A DNA stretch of 64,000 nucleotides from Lentilactobacillus sp. Marseille-Q4993 (GTDB taxonomy: Bacteria > Bacillota > Bacilli > Lactobacillales > Lactobacillaceae): the NCBI RefSeq assembly GCF_951230165.1, contig NZ_CATNVB010000005.1:1-64000 (forward strand), read 5' to 3'. Under the pieces are notes generated by a model. That model had not been told where the DNA came from, did not search any database, and saw only the letters and a program-made list of their open reading frames with translations. The position numbers and the translations under genes were made by a program. Of the stretch, positions 28,541 through 38,404 are shown piece after piece; position 1 is the stretch's first letter, and the number at the start of each line of letters is the position of its first letter.

Positions 28541-28729
28541 TTACTTTTCGTCACTTTTTAAAACGCCACCTACGCTATAACGGTTAGGTTGCATTTCACT
28601 AAGAATAACGTGAACGTGTTCTGCAGGTGCCCCAGTGTTTTTAACGACGGCACTTGTAACGTCCTCAACTAATCCCTTGAGTTGTTCTTGTGAACGACCA
28701 GCAATTAAATCAATGTTTACGATTGGCAT
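28541..28729 (-). CDS. 4-oxalocrotonate tautomerase family protein
   Basis: A 62-residue protein of the 4-OT family. These small enzymes use the N-terminal proline, exposed after Met removal, as the catalytic base. Pro2 is present in MPIVNIDLI, and an RSQEQL-type region follows at 12-17. The ATG lies behind GGAGG with 7 bp spacing. It stands alone with its own terminator. The physiological substrate is unknown; many lactobacillus paralogues have no known pathway. Confidence 0.88.
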   Translation of the reverse strand: MPIVNIDLIAGRSQEQLKGLVEDVTSAVVKNTGAPAEHVHVILSEMQPNRYSVGGVLKSDEK

Positions 28730-28818
28730 GTCATTACCTCCATTTTTATAACAAAAAGTATACCCTAATTCAGTACTATCAGCAATCCGAAACTTATCAA
28801 TGTAATTATGATAAAAAA

Positions 28819-28827
28819 TGGTACAAT
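28819..28827 (+). promoter_or_regulatory. Extended -10 promoter of the dipeptidase gene
   Basis: TGGTACAAT (hexamer 28822-28827) lies 31 bp before the ATG. No clear -35 is visible, which fits an extended -10 promoter. Confidence 0.5.
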
Positions 28828-28857
28828 GGTTGCTGATTAAAAACTAGGAGGCCAATT

Positions 28858-30285
28858 ATGATCCCTAATAAAAATATTTCAGCATGTACCAGCATTATTG
28901 TTGGTAAAAAGGCCAGTATAGATGGTTCGATTATGATTGCTCGAAATGAAGACAGCAAAGCATCGTGGCCCAAAAATTACGTTATCCACCCTGCTCAACA
29001 TCATGAAACCGCGCCGGTGTTCAAATCAACCGACAACCAATTTACGATTGAACTTCCAAAAGATAGCTACAAGTATTCAGGCACACCCGAATGGACTACT
29101 AAATATGGTCTGTTTGAAGAAGATGGCATCAATGAATATGGGGTCGCTATGAGCTCCACCGAAAGTACTTACACCAATGATTTGGTTCTGACTTTCGATC
29201 CGCTTGTTAAAGACGGGATCGGTGAAGAAGCGATGATTACCGTAGTATTACCATATGTGAAGACCGCCCGCCAAGGTGTCCAACGACTCGGAAATATTAT
29301 CGAATACTATGGTACCGACGAATCCAACGGTATTTTATTTGCTGACAAACAAGAAGCCTGGTATATGGAAACCGGTGGTGGTCATAACTGGGTTGCTCAA
29401 AGGATTCCGGATGATAGCTACACCGTTATCGCCAACCAAACTGCTATTCAGCTGATAAATTTTAATGATCCTGATAATTTTATGTGGTCAACTAATATCC
29501 GGCAGTTTGTTGAGGAACACAAATTGAATCCAAATCAGCACGGTGAGTTCAATTTCCGTGAAATTTTTGGCACTCATGATTTGTCTGATACCTATTACAA
29601 CACCCCACGAGTTTGGTACGGCGTAAAAATGTTCTCAAAGGATGAGCAACACGACCCAACTGATTTCGATATTCCGTTTCTTCATCATGCAGATAAAAAA
29701 CTTAGTGTGTACGATGTCCAAGATTTTCTAGCTTCTCACTACCAAGGCACTCCCTACGATCCAATCGGTGAAGGTAGCGAACATGATAAAAAGCGATTTC
29801 GTCCAATCAGTCTAGCCAAAACCCAAGAAGCCCACATTTTACAGATTAGGCCTGACATGCCCGCTGAGGCCTATCTTCAATGGTTGGCAATGGGGGTAGC
29901 TGCCCAAAGTTCCTTTGTCCCATTTTACGCAGGGGCAACCGATACCCCTGCCGTTTATCAAAACGCAACTGGTGATTACAACCCCAATAGCGCTTATTGG
30001 ACATATAAGCTTGCTGGTGTGCTTGTTGACCCTCATTATGGCCAATTGGGTGGAAAACTGCAAACTGCTCAACAGGAGCTTAAAATTGCGTTTCAAGATG
30101 TTCTGTCAAAAACCGATACGGTCATAGCTGCAATGGCCCCTTCAGAAATTGCTGCTGAGGCCACAAAGGCTAATTTCAAGATGGCTAAACTAGGCATTGA
30201 CAGATACCAAAAATTGATTAGTGAATTGGTAACTAGTTCAACCGATTTTTCACCACTTAACTACAAACAAGATCTAAACCTATAG
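28858..30285 (+). CDS. pepD: C69-family dipeptidase (PepD type)
   Basis: A 475-residue N-terminal-nucleophile hydrolase of peptidase family C69. The probable nucleophile is Cys10 in SACTSIIVGKKAS. This would be exposed by removing nine residues; in many homologues the Cys follows Met or a very short leader. IARNEDSKASWPKNYVIHP and AWYMETGGGHNWVAQRIPD are conserved. It likely hydrolyses dipeptides in the cytoplasm during peptide-based nitrogen nutrition. The start follows a strong AGGAGG. Confidence 0.9.
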   Translation: MIPNKNISACTSIIVGKKASIDGSIMIARNEDSKASWPKNYVIHPAQHHETAPVFKSTDNQFTIELPKDSYKYSGTPEWTTKYGLFEEDGINEYGVAMSSTESTYTNDLVLTFDPLVKDGIGEEAMITVVLPYVKTARQGVQRLGNIIEYYGTDESNGILFADKQEAWYMETGGGHNWVAQRIPDDSYTVIANQTAIQLINFNDPDNFMWSTNIRQFVEEHKLNPNQHGEFNFREIFGTHDLSDTYYNTPRVWYGVKMFSKDEQHDPTDFDIPFLHHADKKLSVYDVQDFLASHYQGTPYDPIGEGSEHDKKRFRPISLAKTQEAHILQIRPDMPAEAYLQWLAMGVAAQSSFVPFYAGATDTPAVYQNATGDYNPNSAYWTYKLAGVLVDPHYGQLGGKLQTAQQELKIAFQDVLSKTDTVIAAMAPSEIAAEATKANFKMAKLGIDRYQKLISELVTSSTDFSPLNYKQDLNL

Positions 30286-30307
30286 AAATACAAAAAGATA
30301 GAAATAC

Positions 30308-30350
30308 AAAAAAGCTTAGTAATTGGATGTTCCGATTACTAAGCTCTTTT
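30308..30350. terminator. Bidirectional terminator between pepD and topA
   Basis: The stem GCTTAGTAATTGGA / TCCGATTACTAAGC with a 3-base loop is flanked by A6 on one side and T4 on the other. Confidence 0.88.
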
Positions 30351-30356
30351 AATTTG

Positions 30357-32465
30357 CTATTTTTGAGCAGCCTCTTCGTAGTCACCGTTAGGACAAACCA
30401 CTTGAGTTCCACCTTTGATCTTCTTTTCAACCAAGAAGTGACCATCCTTCGGACAATCACGACCCACTGGTTTATCCCAAGAAACAAAGTCACAATCAGG
30501 GTAACGAGAACAACCGTAGAAAAGCCTGTTTTTCTTTGATTTTCTTTCGATAACCTGTCCCTTATGACACTTAGGACAAATGACACCAATTTCCTTTACG
30601 ATTGCCTTGGTATTCCGACAATCTGGGAAACGTGAACAGGCGTAGAACTTACCATAGCGTCCCATTTTGATAACCATAGGAGCGCCACAGATATCACAAT
30701 TAAAGCCTGCTGGTTCGTCCTTGATTTGGATTTTTTCCATTTTCTCAGTGGCTGATTCAACTTCCTTTGAGAATGGCTTGTAAAAATCATCGACGACTTT
30801 GACCCAGTTTTCATCACCAACTTCAACGTCATCTAAGTCATCTTCGAGGTTAGCGGTAAAGTCAACGTTAACAACATCTGGGAAGTATTTAACAATAATA
30901 TCATTAACGATGTCTCCCAGTTCAGTTGGCTCAAACCGCCGGCCAACTAGCTTAACGTAATATCTCTTTTGAATTGTTTCCAGAGTTGGGGAATATGTTG
31001 ATGGTCGGCCAACTCCCTTTTCTTCAAGGGTTTTGATAAGCGTTGCTTCGCTGTACCTTGCAGGTGGCTGAGTGAAATGTTGATCTGGATTTGTCTTGGC
31101 CAGTTTGACATGGTCGCCCTCTTCTAAATCAGGCAAGATGTTATCCTTTTCTTTTCCATCTCCATAGACCTTTAAGAACCCTTCGAACTTCATCTTTGAA
31201 CCGTTAGCCTTGAAAACCACATCGTTTTGCTCAATGGTTACGGCCATCGTATCCATGATTGCTGGAGTCATTTGACTAGCCACGAACCGTGACCAGATCA
31301 ACTGGTAGAGTTTAAACTGATCATTATTAAGATACTCTTTCAAACTCTTAGGGGTTCTAAATACAGATGTAGGACGAATTGCCTCATGGGCGTCTTGGGC
31401 ACCTTCAGGCATTTTACCCTTGATTGGCTTAGTTGCTGCGTATTCCGCACCGTACTCCTCGTGAAGGAATTGGGATGCTTCATGCTTGGCAATGGCAGAG
31501 ATTCTGGTAGAATCCGTACGCATATAGGTAATCAATCCCTGACTACCTTCCTTACCAATATTAATTCCTTCATACAATTGTTGAGCTGCCATCATCGTTC
31601 TTCTGGTTCTAAAGTTCATCTTCCGGTTAGCTTCTTGTTGAAGGGTACTAGTAGTGAAAGGTGCTTGAGGTTGCCGTTTTCGTTCCCGTTTTGTGACCTT
31701 GGTGATATCGAAATCACCCTTAGGGTCAATTGCCTTTAAGATTTCTTCAACGGCTTCGTTGTTAGGCAGTTCTTTTTTCTTACCCGCTACGCCATAAAAA
31801 CTAGCTGCGAACTTACTTCGTCCCTTTTTGAATTCTGAGTCAATTGACCAGTACTCTTGAGGTTTGAAGTTTTCAATTTCCTTTTCCCGTTGGATTACCA
31901 ACCAAAGGGCGATTGACTGGACTCGCCCGGCTGACAGTCCCTTCTTAACTTTTTGCCACAAAAGTGGTGAAATTGAATAACCAACCAGTCGGTCGAGGAT
32001 TCGGCGAGCTTGTTGAGCATCAACCAGGTTCATATCGATGCTGCGGGGATGCTTAAACGATTCCTTAACAGCATCCTTAGTAATTTCATTGAAGACAACC
32101 CGGTTGTCCTCTTCTGGATCAAGGTCTAGGACGTGAGAAAGGTGCCATGCAATTGACTCTCCCTCACGATCGGGATCGGCTGCTAAATAAACTTTTTTTG
32201 CTTTCTTAGCTGCTGACCGTAACTCCTTAATGGTATCCCCTTTACCACGAATCGAAATATAGTGGGGTTCATATTCATTTTCAATATCGACCCCCATTTT
32301 ACTTTTTGGTAAATCACGGACGTGACCCTTGCTAGCAATAACTTTGTATGAACGACCAAGATACTTTTCAATGGTCTTTGCTTTAGCAGGAGACTCAACG
32401 ATCACCAAGTTTTTTTTAGGCGACTTGCGCTTTGTTTTCTTTTTACTTGCTGTGGATGTTGCCAT
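30357..32465 (-). CDS. topA: DNA topoisomerase I
   Basis: This type IA topoisomerase relaxes negative supercoils. The 702-residue protein has a basic leader ([12 protein letters not shown]), a Toprim domain ([17 protein letters not shown] and AADPDREGE) and the active-site Tyr in [12 protein letters not shown] (about residue 300). The C-terminus carries two complete four-Cys zinc ribbons (from CDICGAP and CPKCHKG). A third at the end has only two Cys. The ATG at 32465 follows AGAGGAG; an earlier in-frame start has no such site. It lies downstream of dprA, as in most Bacillota. Confidence 0.97.
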   Translation of the reverse strand: MATSTASKKKTKRKSPKKNLVIVESPAKAKTIEKYLGRSYKVIASKGHVRDLPKSKMGVDIENEYEPHYISIRGKGDTIKELRSAAKKAKKVYLAADPDREGESIAWHLSHVLDLDPEEDNRVVFNEITKDAVKESFKHPRSIDMNLVDAQQARRILDRLVGYSISPLLWQKVKKGLSAGRVQSIALWLVIQREKEIENFKPQEYWSIDSEFKKGRSKFAASFYGVAGKKKELPNNEAVEEILKAIDPKGDFDITKVTKRERKRQPQAPFTTSTLQQEANRKMNFRTRRTMMAAQQLYEGINIGKEGSQGLITYMRTDSTRISAIAKHEASQFLHEEYGAEYAATKPIKGKMPEGAQDAHEAIRPTSVFRTPKSLKEYLNNDQFKLYQLIWSRFVASQMTPAIMDTMAVTIEQNDVVFKANGSKMKFEGFLKVYGDGKEKDNILPDLEEGDHVKLAKTNPDQHFTQPPARYSEATLIKTLEEKGVGRPSTYSPTLETIQKRYYVKLVGRRFEPTELGDIVNDIIVKYFPDVVNVDFTANLEDDLDDVEVGDENWVKVVDDFYKPFSKEVESATEKMEKIQIKDEPAGFNCDICGAPMVIKMGRYGKFYACSRFPDCRNTKAIVKEIGVICPKCHKGQVIERKSKKNRLFYGCSRYPDCDFVSWDKPVGRDCPKDGHFLVEKKIKGGTQVVCPNGDYEEAAQK

Positions 32466-32563
32466 TGTTTCTCCTCTCAAAATATTAGGTTTTATTGTTA
32501 ATTGATTAACTAATTAATTTGAATTACAAATCTATCACATCATATTGCAGGATCAAACATGTG

Positions 32564-33439
32564 TCAACAAAAAAACTCTTCTATAATATGTTCTGATTTT
32601 CGAACCAGCTTTGCTCCAGCCAAAATCAATTCATTAGTTCCGGTCGAAAGTTCAGATGTGATCAAGCCAGGTACAGCAAACACTTCGCGGTTATTTTGAA
32701 GAGCCAAGTTAGCGGTTATAAGGCTGCCAGAATGCTGTTTGGCCTCAATGACAAGGGTACCCAACGTTAGCCCAGCAATAATCCGATTTCTTTCAGGAAA
32801 ATGATATTTGGTGGGGCCAACATTTGCTGGATATTCACTAAGAACTAAGTGGTGCTCACCAATGTATCTCTGAATTTCTTCATTTGCCCGGGGATAAGTT
32901 TTGCCTAAACCAGTTCCAATTACCGCAATCGTCTTACCACCATTTAAAATCGTTTGTTTGTGGGCTTCACAATCAACTCCGCTTGCAAGCCCGGACACCG
33001 TTACAATGCCTGCCTTAATAATGCCAGGCAACAATTTACTAAGAACATCACTAGAATACTGGGTCGGCTGACGACTACCAACCACCCCAACCATTGCCGC
33101 CTTAAGTAAATTTACGTCGCCCCGATAAAAAACGACGATTGGTGGACAGTATGATTCCCGCAACATGGTTGGATATAAATCGTCAGCAATCGTCAACCAT
33201 TTTTCATTTGCAATTAAATCATTAACCAGTGATTGATTTGAAGCTAACCGTAAAAAACTCCGGCAGAATTTAGATTTCTAATCCGAAGTTAATGATAATG
33301 GCCTAGTTAATGCTTGTAAATCTATTTTATCAATTTCTATCTCTTTTTTATCTTGTAGTAATTGATATAGTCGGAATTTATTTTTAAAACCAATCCCATC
33401 TGATAGGTGGATCAACATTAGTAGATTACGTAGTTTCAT
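32564..33439 (-). pseudogene. dprA: dprA, interrupted by a single in-frame TAG
   Basis: DprA loads RecA on incoming single-stranded DNA in natural transformation. An ATG at 33439 with AAAGGA upstream opens a frame (MKLRNLLMLIHLSDGIG...) matching the N-terminal SAM-like domain. Codon 54 is TAG (33278-33280). The same frame then continues without a shift to the stop at 32564. The Rossmann domain is intact in the second part: GVVGSRQPT, VSGLASGVDCEAH, PERNRIIAGL. Without the stop the product would be 291 residues, the normal family length. A TTG at 33196 could start only the C-terminal 210 residues. The cause may be a nonsense mutation or a sequence error. Confidence 0.88.
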
Positions 33440-33477
33440 ATTTTCACGTCCTTTAAAAATAAAGTCCGTAAAAACAT

Positions 33478-34236
33478 TTAAATATAGTCACTCACTGGAG
33501 CAAAAGTTTTTCGATGAATTGGGCAAACCCCAACTGTCTTCAATCCATCCAAATGGGCCTTAGTTCCGTAGCCAGCGTTCTGTTCAAATCCATATCCTGG
33601 ATACATTTTTGCGTACTCAGCCATTAATTCGTCTCGATATACTTTCGCACAAATACTAGCGGCGGACACACTTATACTTTTAGCATCAGCCTTGACCATA
33701 TCGATTTGGGGAATGCTAGTGTCAATATTCATTGCATCCACGATAATTTCATCTGGAGTGACCGAAAGACCCTCAACCGCCTGCTTCATTGCTATCCTAG
33801 TAGCCTGGTAAATATTGACCTTATCGATGATGTTATTGTCAACGACTCCAAACGAAACCGAAATAGCTTCGTTTTTGATTCTAGGCGCTAATTCTAATCT
33901 TTTTTTATGACTCACCTGCTTTGAATCATTTACATCAATCAAATCGAAATCACTGGGTAAAATAACGGCACACGAAACCACGGGTCCAGCTAATGGGCCT
34001 CTGCCAACCTCATCAACGCCCGCTATGTACTGGTGCCCCTTCTGCCACAAGTTACGCTCAATTTTAAACCGTTCTTGGAATTGTTGTTGGGCAATCGCTA
34101 ACTTGTTGATTCGGTTTATCGTTGTTTTAAGGGCAGATTGTACGCCAGCCCGGGGGTCACTGTTCAGTTCAACAAGCAACGGGTCATCTAATGTGGTTAC
34201 CAATGCTAGCTGAGCTTTGATCTCCTTAATCGTCAT
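33478..34236 (-). CDS. rnhB: Ribonuclease HII
   Basis: RNase HII removes ribonucleotides misincorporated in DNA and RNA in hybrids. The 252-residue protein has an N-terminal extension (1-70), then the catalytic core: YIAGVDEVGRGPLAGPV with the DE pair (about 75-76), a later Asp in VDAMNID and VKADAKS. GYGFEQNAGYGTKAHLDGL near the C-terminus is conserved. It overlaps rbgA by 11 bp, the conserved rbgA-rnhB arrangement, and precedes dprA. Confidence 0.96.
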   Translation of the reverse strand: MTIKEIKAQLALVTTLDDPLLVELNSDPRAGVQSALKTTINRINKLAIAQQQFQERFKIERNLWQKGHQYIAGVDEVGRGPLAGPVVSCAVILPSDFDLIDVNDSKQVSHKKRLELAPRIKNEAISVSFGVVDNNIIDKVNIYQATRIAMKQAVEGLSVTPDEIIVDAMNIDTSIPQIDMVKADAKSISVSAASICAKVYRDELMAEYAKMYPGYGFEQNAGYGTKAHLDGLKTVGVCPIHRKTFAPVSDYI

Positions 34237-35092
34237 TGGATTCCACTTCCGAAACTAAATCAAGGGTAAATGGTCTGAGCTTATTACTTCTAACATCTTG
34301 GATAATCCGTTCGGATGAACGCATATAGTCATCCTTCATCCCAATCTTGCTAGTAATTTCCATTAATAGATCAACCGTTGTTAATTCTAAGGCACTTTCA
34401 TTAAGATGATATCTTTCCATAATTGATTTTGGGCTAAACTCCCTGAAAAAATCAAGTGCATAAAGAGCAATATCGTCACTTGAATAAGCAGTTTCTTTAA
34501 CTGCTCCAGTCAAAGCTAACTTATTTGCAAGTTCTTGATTAGCAAACTTTGGCCACAATATACCAGGGGTGTCTAACAATTCTAGCTCCCCATTGTTTGA
34601 TTTCATCCATTGCTGGCCCTTAGTAACTCCGGGCCGGTTTCCGACTTGAGCAGCCTTACGATTTACCAATCGGTTTAGAACCGTGGATTTACCCACGTTT
34701 GGGACCCCGACACTGACCGCTCTGATTGGCCTGGTCTTCATTCCCTTATCTCGTTCACGTTGTAACTTATCCGCCAAAATTGGTTCAATCACTTCAAGAA
34801 CGTTTTTGATTCCAAACTTGGTCTTGGCATCAACCGCAATTGCCGGTTGACCATTTTCCCTAAAATATCGTAACCAATCCTGAGTTCGATTTGGGTCAGC
34901 CAAGTCCTTTTTAGTTAGGATGTACAAGTGAGGCTTATCCCCACTAATTCTTTTAACTTCTGGATTCATTGATGAAAATGGAATCCGGGCATCTAAAATT
35001 TCAAACACAATATCGACAACCGAAATATTTTCCTCAAACTGTCTAATTGCTTTTGCCATGTGGCCTGGAAACCATTGAATATTAACTGCCAT
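34226..35092 (-). CDS. rbgA: Ribosome biogenesis GTPase RbgA (YlqF)
   Basis: RbgA acts in late assembly of the 50S subunit. The 288-residue protein is a circularly permuted GTPase: G4 (TKKDLAD, about 60-66) comes before G1 (VGVPNVGKSTVLNRL, about 128-142) and G3 (DTPGILWP, about 173-180). The N-terminal MAVNIQWFPGHMAKA is typical. It is co-transcribed with rnhB. Confidence 0.96.
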   Translation of the reverse strand: MAVNIQWFPGHMAKAIRQFEENISVVDIVFEILDARIPFSSMNPEVKRISGDKPHLYILTKKDLADPNRTQDWLRYFRENGQPAIAVDAKTKFGIKNVLEVIEPILADKLQRERDKGMKTRPIRAVSVGVPNVGKSTVLNRLVNRKAAQVGNRPGVTKGQQWMKSNNGELELLDTPGILWPKFANQELANKLALTGAVKETAYSSDDIALYALDFFREFSPKSIMERYHLNESALELTTVDLLMEITSKIGMKDDYMRSSERIIQDVRSNKLRPFTLDLVSEVESNDD

Positions 35093-35103
35093 TTTTCTCC
35101 TCC

Positions 35104-35322
35104 CTAGAGACTTTCTCGATACTGCTGAAACGCTTCGTCAAAAATCGTCATAGTAGGCAAGTAACTGGCATTCTCTTCCAAGTATTTGGAAAGAGTTTCA
35201 AAATCAGTTTCTTGCTTAGGAAACGATTGGTCCATTGAGGCGTTATTGGCAAATTCCGCAACGGAATCAGGACTGGAGGGATTCCTCTTGGTCATCAAAA
35301 ATTCATAAAATGTTTTTCTCAC
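35104..35322 (-). CDS. yozE: YozE family protein (UPF0346)
   Basis: A 72-residue soluble protein. The opening RKTFYEFLMTKRNP, FANNASMDQSFPKQ and the C-terminal IFDEAFQQYRE match the YozE family, a small helical bundle of unknown function. The GTG start follows GGGAG. It sits 11 bp before rbgA and 14 bp after ypmS, probably in one unit. Confidence 0.88.
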   Translation of the reverse strand: MRKTFYEFLMTKRNPSSPDSVAEFANNASMDQSFPKQETDFETLSKYLEENASYLPTMTIFDEAFQQYRESL

Positions 35323-35336
35323 TTTGGTATCTCTCC

Positions 35337-35930
35337 CTACTTGCTGCTTGGTAATAAGACGTCAAATTTAAATGCGCCATCGCCCTTAAGACTGATTTTG
35401 TCTGCCTTAAAGTTAACTCCATTTTTCCCGTTGATATTTCTAATATCAAGATAGACGTTCTTCTTTAGTGGATCCAATGAAACCCATTTTGGTAGATTGT
35501 AGTTATGCTTAACAAACGAAAGAACAACAGATGCTGGAACTTTAAAGTTAGCAATTGATAGCGTCGTTGCCTTAAGCTTAACGTTACCATCTTTCATAAC
35601 CGTTGGCTTGAAGGACAATCCATAATCGACCTTTGAACCAAGCACGTCAAAAGTCCCATAAACAATTCCCTGATCTTTTACGACAAACCGATATTGAACT
35701 TTCCCGTTTTTAGATTGAAATTTCTTTAGGTAGAATGACGAAAGACTATTGATCTGCTCCTTCTTCATTGAAACCGTTGCTAGTTTTTTAGTAGTTGGGA
35801 CTGCAGACTCCTTGATGCTGCCACCACCTGCGGTCAAAACGTAGCCGAAAACAAACACAATTCCTAGTAGAATGACAGCAATTAGTGACCAAAAGGCAAT
35901 TTTGTACGGGTTCTTGGATTTGCTATGCAT
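35337..35930 (-). CDS. ypmS: YpmS family protein (DUF2140)
   Basis: A 197-residue membrane-anchored protein with one N-terminal span (about 11-33) after a basic start and an extracytoplasmic beta-rich domain (about 50-197). The family is conserved in Bacillota next to the GDSL esterase gene ypmR, as here. Its function is unknown. It lies 6 bp from the upstream esterase gene. Confidence 0.82.
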   Translation of the reverse strand: MHSKSKNPYKIAFWSLIAVILLGIVFVFGYVLTAGGGSIKESAVPTTKKLATVSMKKEQINSLSSFYLKKFQSKNGKVQYRFVVKDQGIVYGTFDVLGSKVDYGLSFKPTVMKDGNVKLKATTLSIANFKVPASVVLSFVKHNYNLPKWVSLDPLKKNVYLDIRNINGKNGVNFKADKISLKGDGAFKFDVLLPSSK

Positions 35931-35936
35931 AAGTGA

Positions 35937-36806
35937 TTACTCCTTTAAATTTGGAACGTAAAGTTTCATTTGTTGGTAAAGACGGTCGGTCATAATTTGA
36001 TATCCCTTTTTATTTGGGTGAAAGTGATCTGAATTTGATAGCAAACTATTTTTATCACCACTGCCAGCCAAAATTTGGTTAATAGCTGTTTCATCCAACT
36101 GTTTGCTCATAGAAGGCAACTCACTAGCTCGGTCCGCCAATTTTTGATGATCCTTTTTACTCTGGTATTGGCCATCGGATAACTTATCACTGATATTGAC
36201 ATAGTGTGCGTGATCCATTTTGTTGATAACCGATTTGCTAGTCTCGTTAGTATCTGAAATCATTCGAGAAATAAATTTAACTTGTGGTAAATATACATAA
36301 ACCGGGTTATAAATACCAAAAACAAAAATTTCTGCGTCTGGATTTAATTTTTTTATATTGGTCAGAAGTCTGGTTATCCGTTGTTGATACTTGTTTTCAA
36401 ACGCCGATGCCTTATCATTCAGTTTAGTCTGACTGGATGTGAACAAATTATTCTTTAAAAAGTGAATAACGTCATTACCACCTGTCGTAACCGTAATTAC
36501 ATTTGCTTGTTTAAGGTTGGCTCGTAGCTTTGAATTAGTTTCCACTCTGTGATTGATTTGATTAGTAGTCTCACCAGCAATTCCAAAGTTAGAGCTTGAT
36601 ACTCTCAGCTTCGGGTTGTTTACCTTTATTTTATGATTAATTTGGTAAACATAGCCACCACGATCATCGGGATCCCCAACTCCTTGAGTCAATGAATCAC
36701 CGACTGCAGTGATATCGATTCGCTTTGGATTGTTTGCTTTATGTTTTACTAACACTACCGATAATGCAAAAACCAGCAGAGAAACAACACTAACTCCAAG
36801 CACCAA
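35937..36806 (-). CDS. SGNH/GDSL-family hydrolase (YpmR-like)
   Basis: A 289-residue secreted or anchored esterase. The catalytic Ser lies in AVGDSLTQGVGD, the oxyanion-hole Asn in TTGGNDV, and the Asp-His pair in SDHFHPNKKGY near the C-terminus. An N-terminal span is visible. The annotated TTG (36806) has no ribosome binding site. In the same frame an ATT at 36833 lies 6 bp after AAGGTG and would add IKRVLK, giving the anchor its positive flank. The true start may be that non-canonical codon. Substrate unknown. Confidence 0.87.
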   Translation of the reverse strand: MVLGVSVVSLLVFALSVVLVKHKANNPKRIDITAVGDSLTQGVGDPDDRGGYVYQINHKIKVNNPKLRVSSSNFGIAGETTNQINHRVETNSKLRANLKQANVITVTTGGNDVIHFLKNNLFTSSQTKLNDKASAFENKYQQRITRLLTNIKKLNPDAEIFVFGIYNPVYVYLPQVKFISRMISDTNETSKSVINKMDHAHYVNISDKLSDGQYQSKKDHQKLADRASELPSMSKQLDETAINQILAGSGDKNSLLSNSDHFHPNKKGYQIMTDRLYQQMKLYVPNLKE

Positions 36807-36919
36807 CTTTAAAACTCGCTTAATAAAAATAATTATTCACACCTTTTTATCAATTTAAGGATACTTTACCAAACAAATCATCAATTTGACCTTAAGAATT
36901 GATTATAATTTAATCAGTC

Positions 36920-36968
36920 GAAAAGAGCACTAAATACTTTCAATACTGAAAATATTCCGTGCTCTTTT
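36920..36968 (-). terminator. Terminator after degV
   Basis: The hairpin AAAAGAGCAC...GTGCTCTTTT with an AT-rich imperfect inner stem lies between degV and the esterase gene. The T run is on the minus strand. Confidence 0.75.
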
Positions 36969-36984
36969 ATAACTTCTCATTATT

Positions 36985-37833
36985 TTATTCAGGATCATCA
37001 AAATAAAACAATGCAAAGGCACCTTCCCCAGCGTGAGTAGAAATAACGGGAGAGGTGACCTTAAGTAAAAACGGTACATTCTGGACTTGCTCTTTTATTT
37101 TATCAGCAATCTCTGAAATTAAGTCAGTAGTGTTCACATACGAAATTCCAATGGCTTTAATTGCTTTGTCTTGACTCATACTACTAATAACGTTGTCAAA
37201 GTATTTTTTAATAAACTTAACGCCCCGACCTTTACTCTCAATTTTTAGCTTGTGGTCTTCGATTTTTAGAATAATTTTGATGTTAAGAAAATTAGTAATG
37301 GCTCCAGCTACTGGGTGAAGACGCCCACCTTTGACGATATTATCGAGAGTCATAACTCCCATTGCCATGACGGTGTTCTTCCTAACCGTTTCAATCCGTT
37401 CAACAATTTCATCAACTGATGCCCCGGTTGCAGCTAGTTTAGCAGCCTCGACCACTTGAAATCCTAGTCCACGATCCGTCGTTCCACTATCTACAACAGT
37501 AACATCAGCACTTGATAATGTTGCAGCTTGCTCCGCTGCATGCACTGAACCACTAAGTTGTTCCATCATGTTGATGCACAAGACTTGACTACCATCGGCG
37601 CCCAATTTATCAAATGCGTCTACAAACTTACCAATTGGTGGTTGACTTGTCTTAGGTAGGTTGTCTGCCTCAAGCATCATTTTCACGAATTGTTCGCTGC
37701 TGATTGTTTCCCCATCAACGTAAACAGTTTCGTCAATCATGATTGATAAGGGAATGACGGTAATGTCGTATTTCGATTTTTCATCTTCTGAAAGTTGAAC
37801 GGATGAATCCGTTACGATTTTAACAGTTGCCAT
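36985..37833 (-). CDS. DegV family fatty-acid-binding protein
   Basis: A 282-residue DegV-type protein that binds a fatty acid. In Bacillota such proteins (FakB) present fatty acids to the kinase FakA for phospholipid synthesis. Visible motifs: VTDSSVQLS near the N-terminus, PKTSQPPIGKF, DSGTTDRGLGFQV and GRLHPVAGAITNFLNIKI. The ATG at 37833 is preferred to a GTG three codons earlier. An extended -10 (TGTTATAAT, 37875-37883) lies upstream. Confidence 0.9.
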   Translation of the reverse strand: MATVKIVTDSSVQLSEDEKSKYDITVIPLSIMIDETVYVDGETISSEQFVKMMLEADNLPKTSQPPIGKFVDAFDKLGADGSQVLCINMMEQLSGSVHAAEQAATLSSADVTVVDSGTTDRGLGFQVVEAAKLAATGASVDEIVERIETVRKNTVMAMGVMTLDNIVKGGRLHPVAGAITNFLNIKIILKIEDHKLKIESKGRGVKFIKKYFDNVISSMSQDKAIKAIGISYVNTTDLISEIADKIKEQVQNVPFLLKVTSPVISTHAGEGAFALFYFDDPE

Positions 37834-37874
37834 TAATGCCACTCGTTTCTTAATTTATTGTTTTACCAAATCTT

Positions 37875-37883
37875 ATTATAACA
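37875..37883 (-). promoter_or_regulatory. Extended -10 promoter of degV
   Basis: TGTTATAAT on the minus strand, about 40 bp before the degV start and just before the folA stop region. The -35 is weak. Confidence 0.5.
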
Positions 37884-37892
37884 AACATTCAA

Positions 37893-38393
37893 TCACTTAG
37901 CCGAAGTGGTTTTTCGATTTAAAATTTGGAAAGTATGAGCATACTTGTTTTTTTCGTCAACGATACCAGGAATCGACTTGTCGAGACTGAAATCTGAGTA
38001 ATCAATTTCAGTCATGTAGGTATCACCTGAAAATTCCGCTTCAATCTTGGTTCGGTACAACCGGTCAACATTATCAACTAACTGAGCAAAAATTCTGGAG
38101 CCACCAACTACAAAGAATTCTTCATCTGACCTAGTCTCAGCAACTTTTAAAAATTCCGGAATTGAGTGAAAAACAACTACTTCTTCTGGAAAATCATCTC
38201 GACTAGAGATAACAATATTTTCTCGGTTTGGTAATGGTCGCCCAAATGATGCAAAAGTTCTGGAACCCGCAACAATGGGATGTCCTGTGGTAGTTTGCTT
38301 GAAGAAGTGCATATCATCAGGTAAATGCCACGGAAGCGTACCATTACTGCCAATAAGCCCGTTCTTATCTTCAGCCCAAATAAACGAAATCAT
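37893..38393 (-). CDS. folA: Dihydrofolate reductase
   Basis: Reduces dihydrofolate to tetrahydrofolate with NADPH, regenerating the cofactor consumed by thymidylate synthase. The 166-residue protein has IGSNGTLPWHLPDDM with the substrate-binding Asp, GHPIVAGSRTFASFG, and FFVVGGSRIFAQL. It lies 11 bp downstream of thyA, so the dTMP cycle genes are co-transcribed. Confidence 0.96.
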   Translation of the reverse strand: MISFIWAEDKNGLIGSNGTLPWHLPDDMHFFKQTTTGHPIVAGSRTFASFGRPLPNRENIVISSRDDFPEEVVVFHSIPEFLKVAETRSDEEFFVVGGSRIFAQLVDNVDRLYRTKIEAEFSGDTYMTEIDYSDFSLDKSIPGIVDEKNKYAHTFQILNRKTTSAK

Positions 38394-38404
38394 TGAGCAT
38401 CCTC

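Noticed and set aside
30257-30589. 110-codon minus-strand frame spanning the topA end and terminator
   Set aside because: It is out of frame with topA, crosses a strong terminator hairpin and has no family resemblance.
32564-33196. A complete 210-residue DprA starting at TTG 33196
   Set aside because: The homologous N-terminal domain is encoded in the same frame upstream and is only interrupted by a TAG; no ribosome binding site precedes the TTG.
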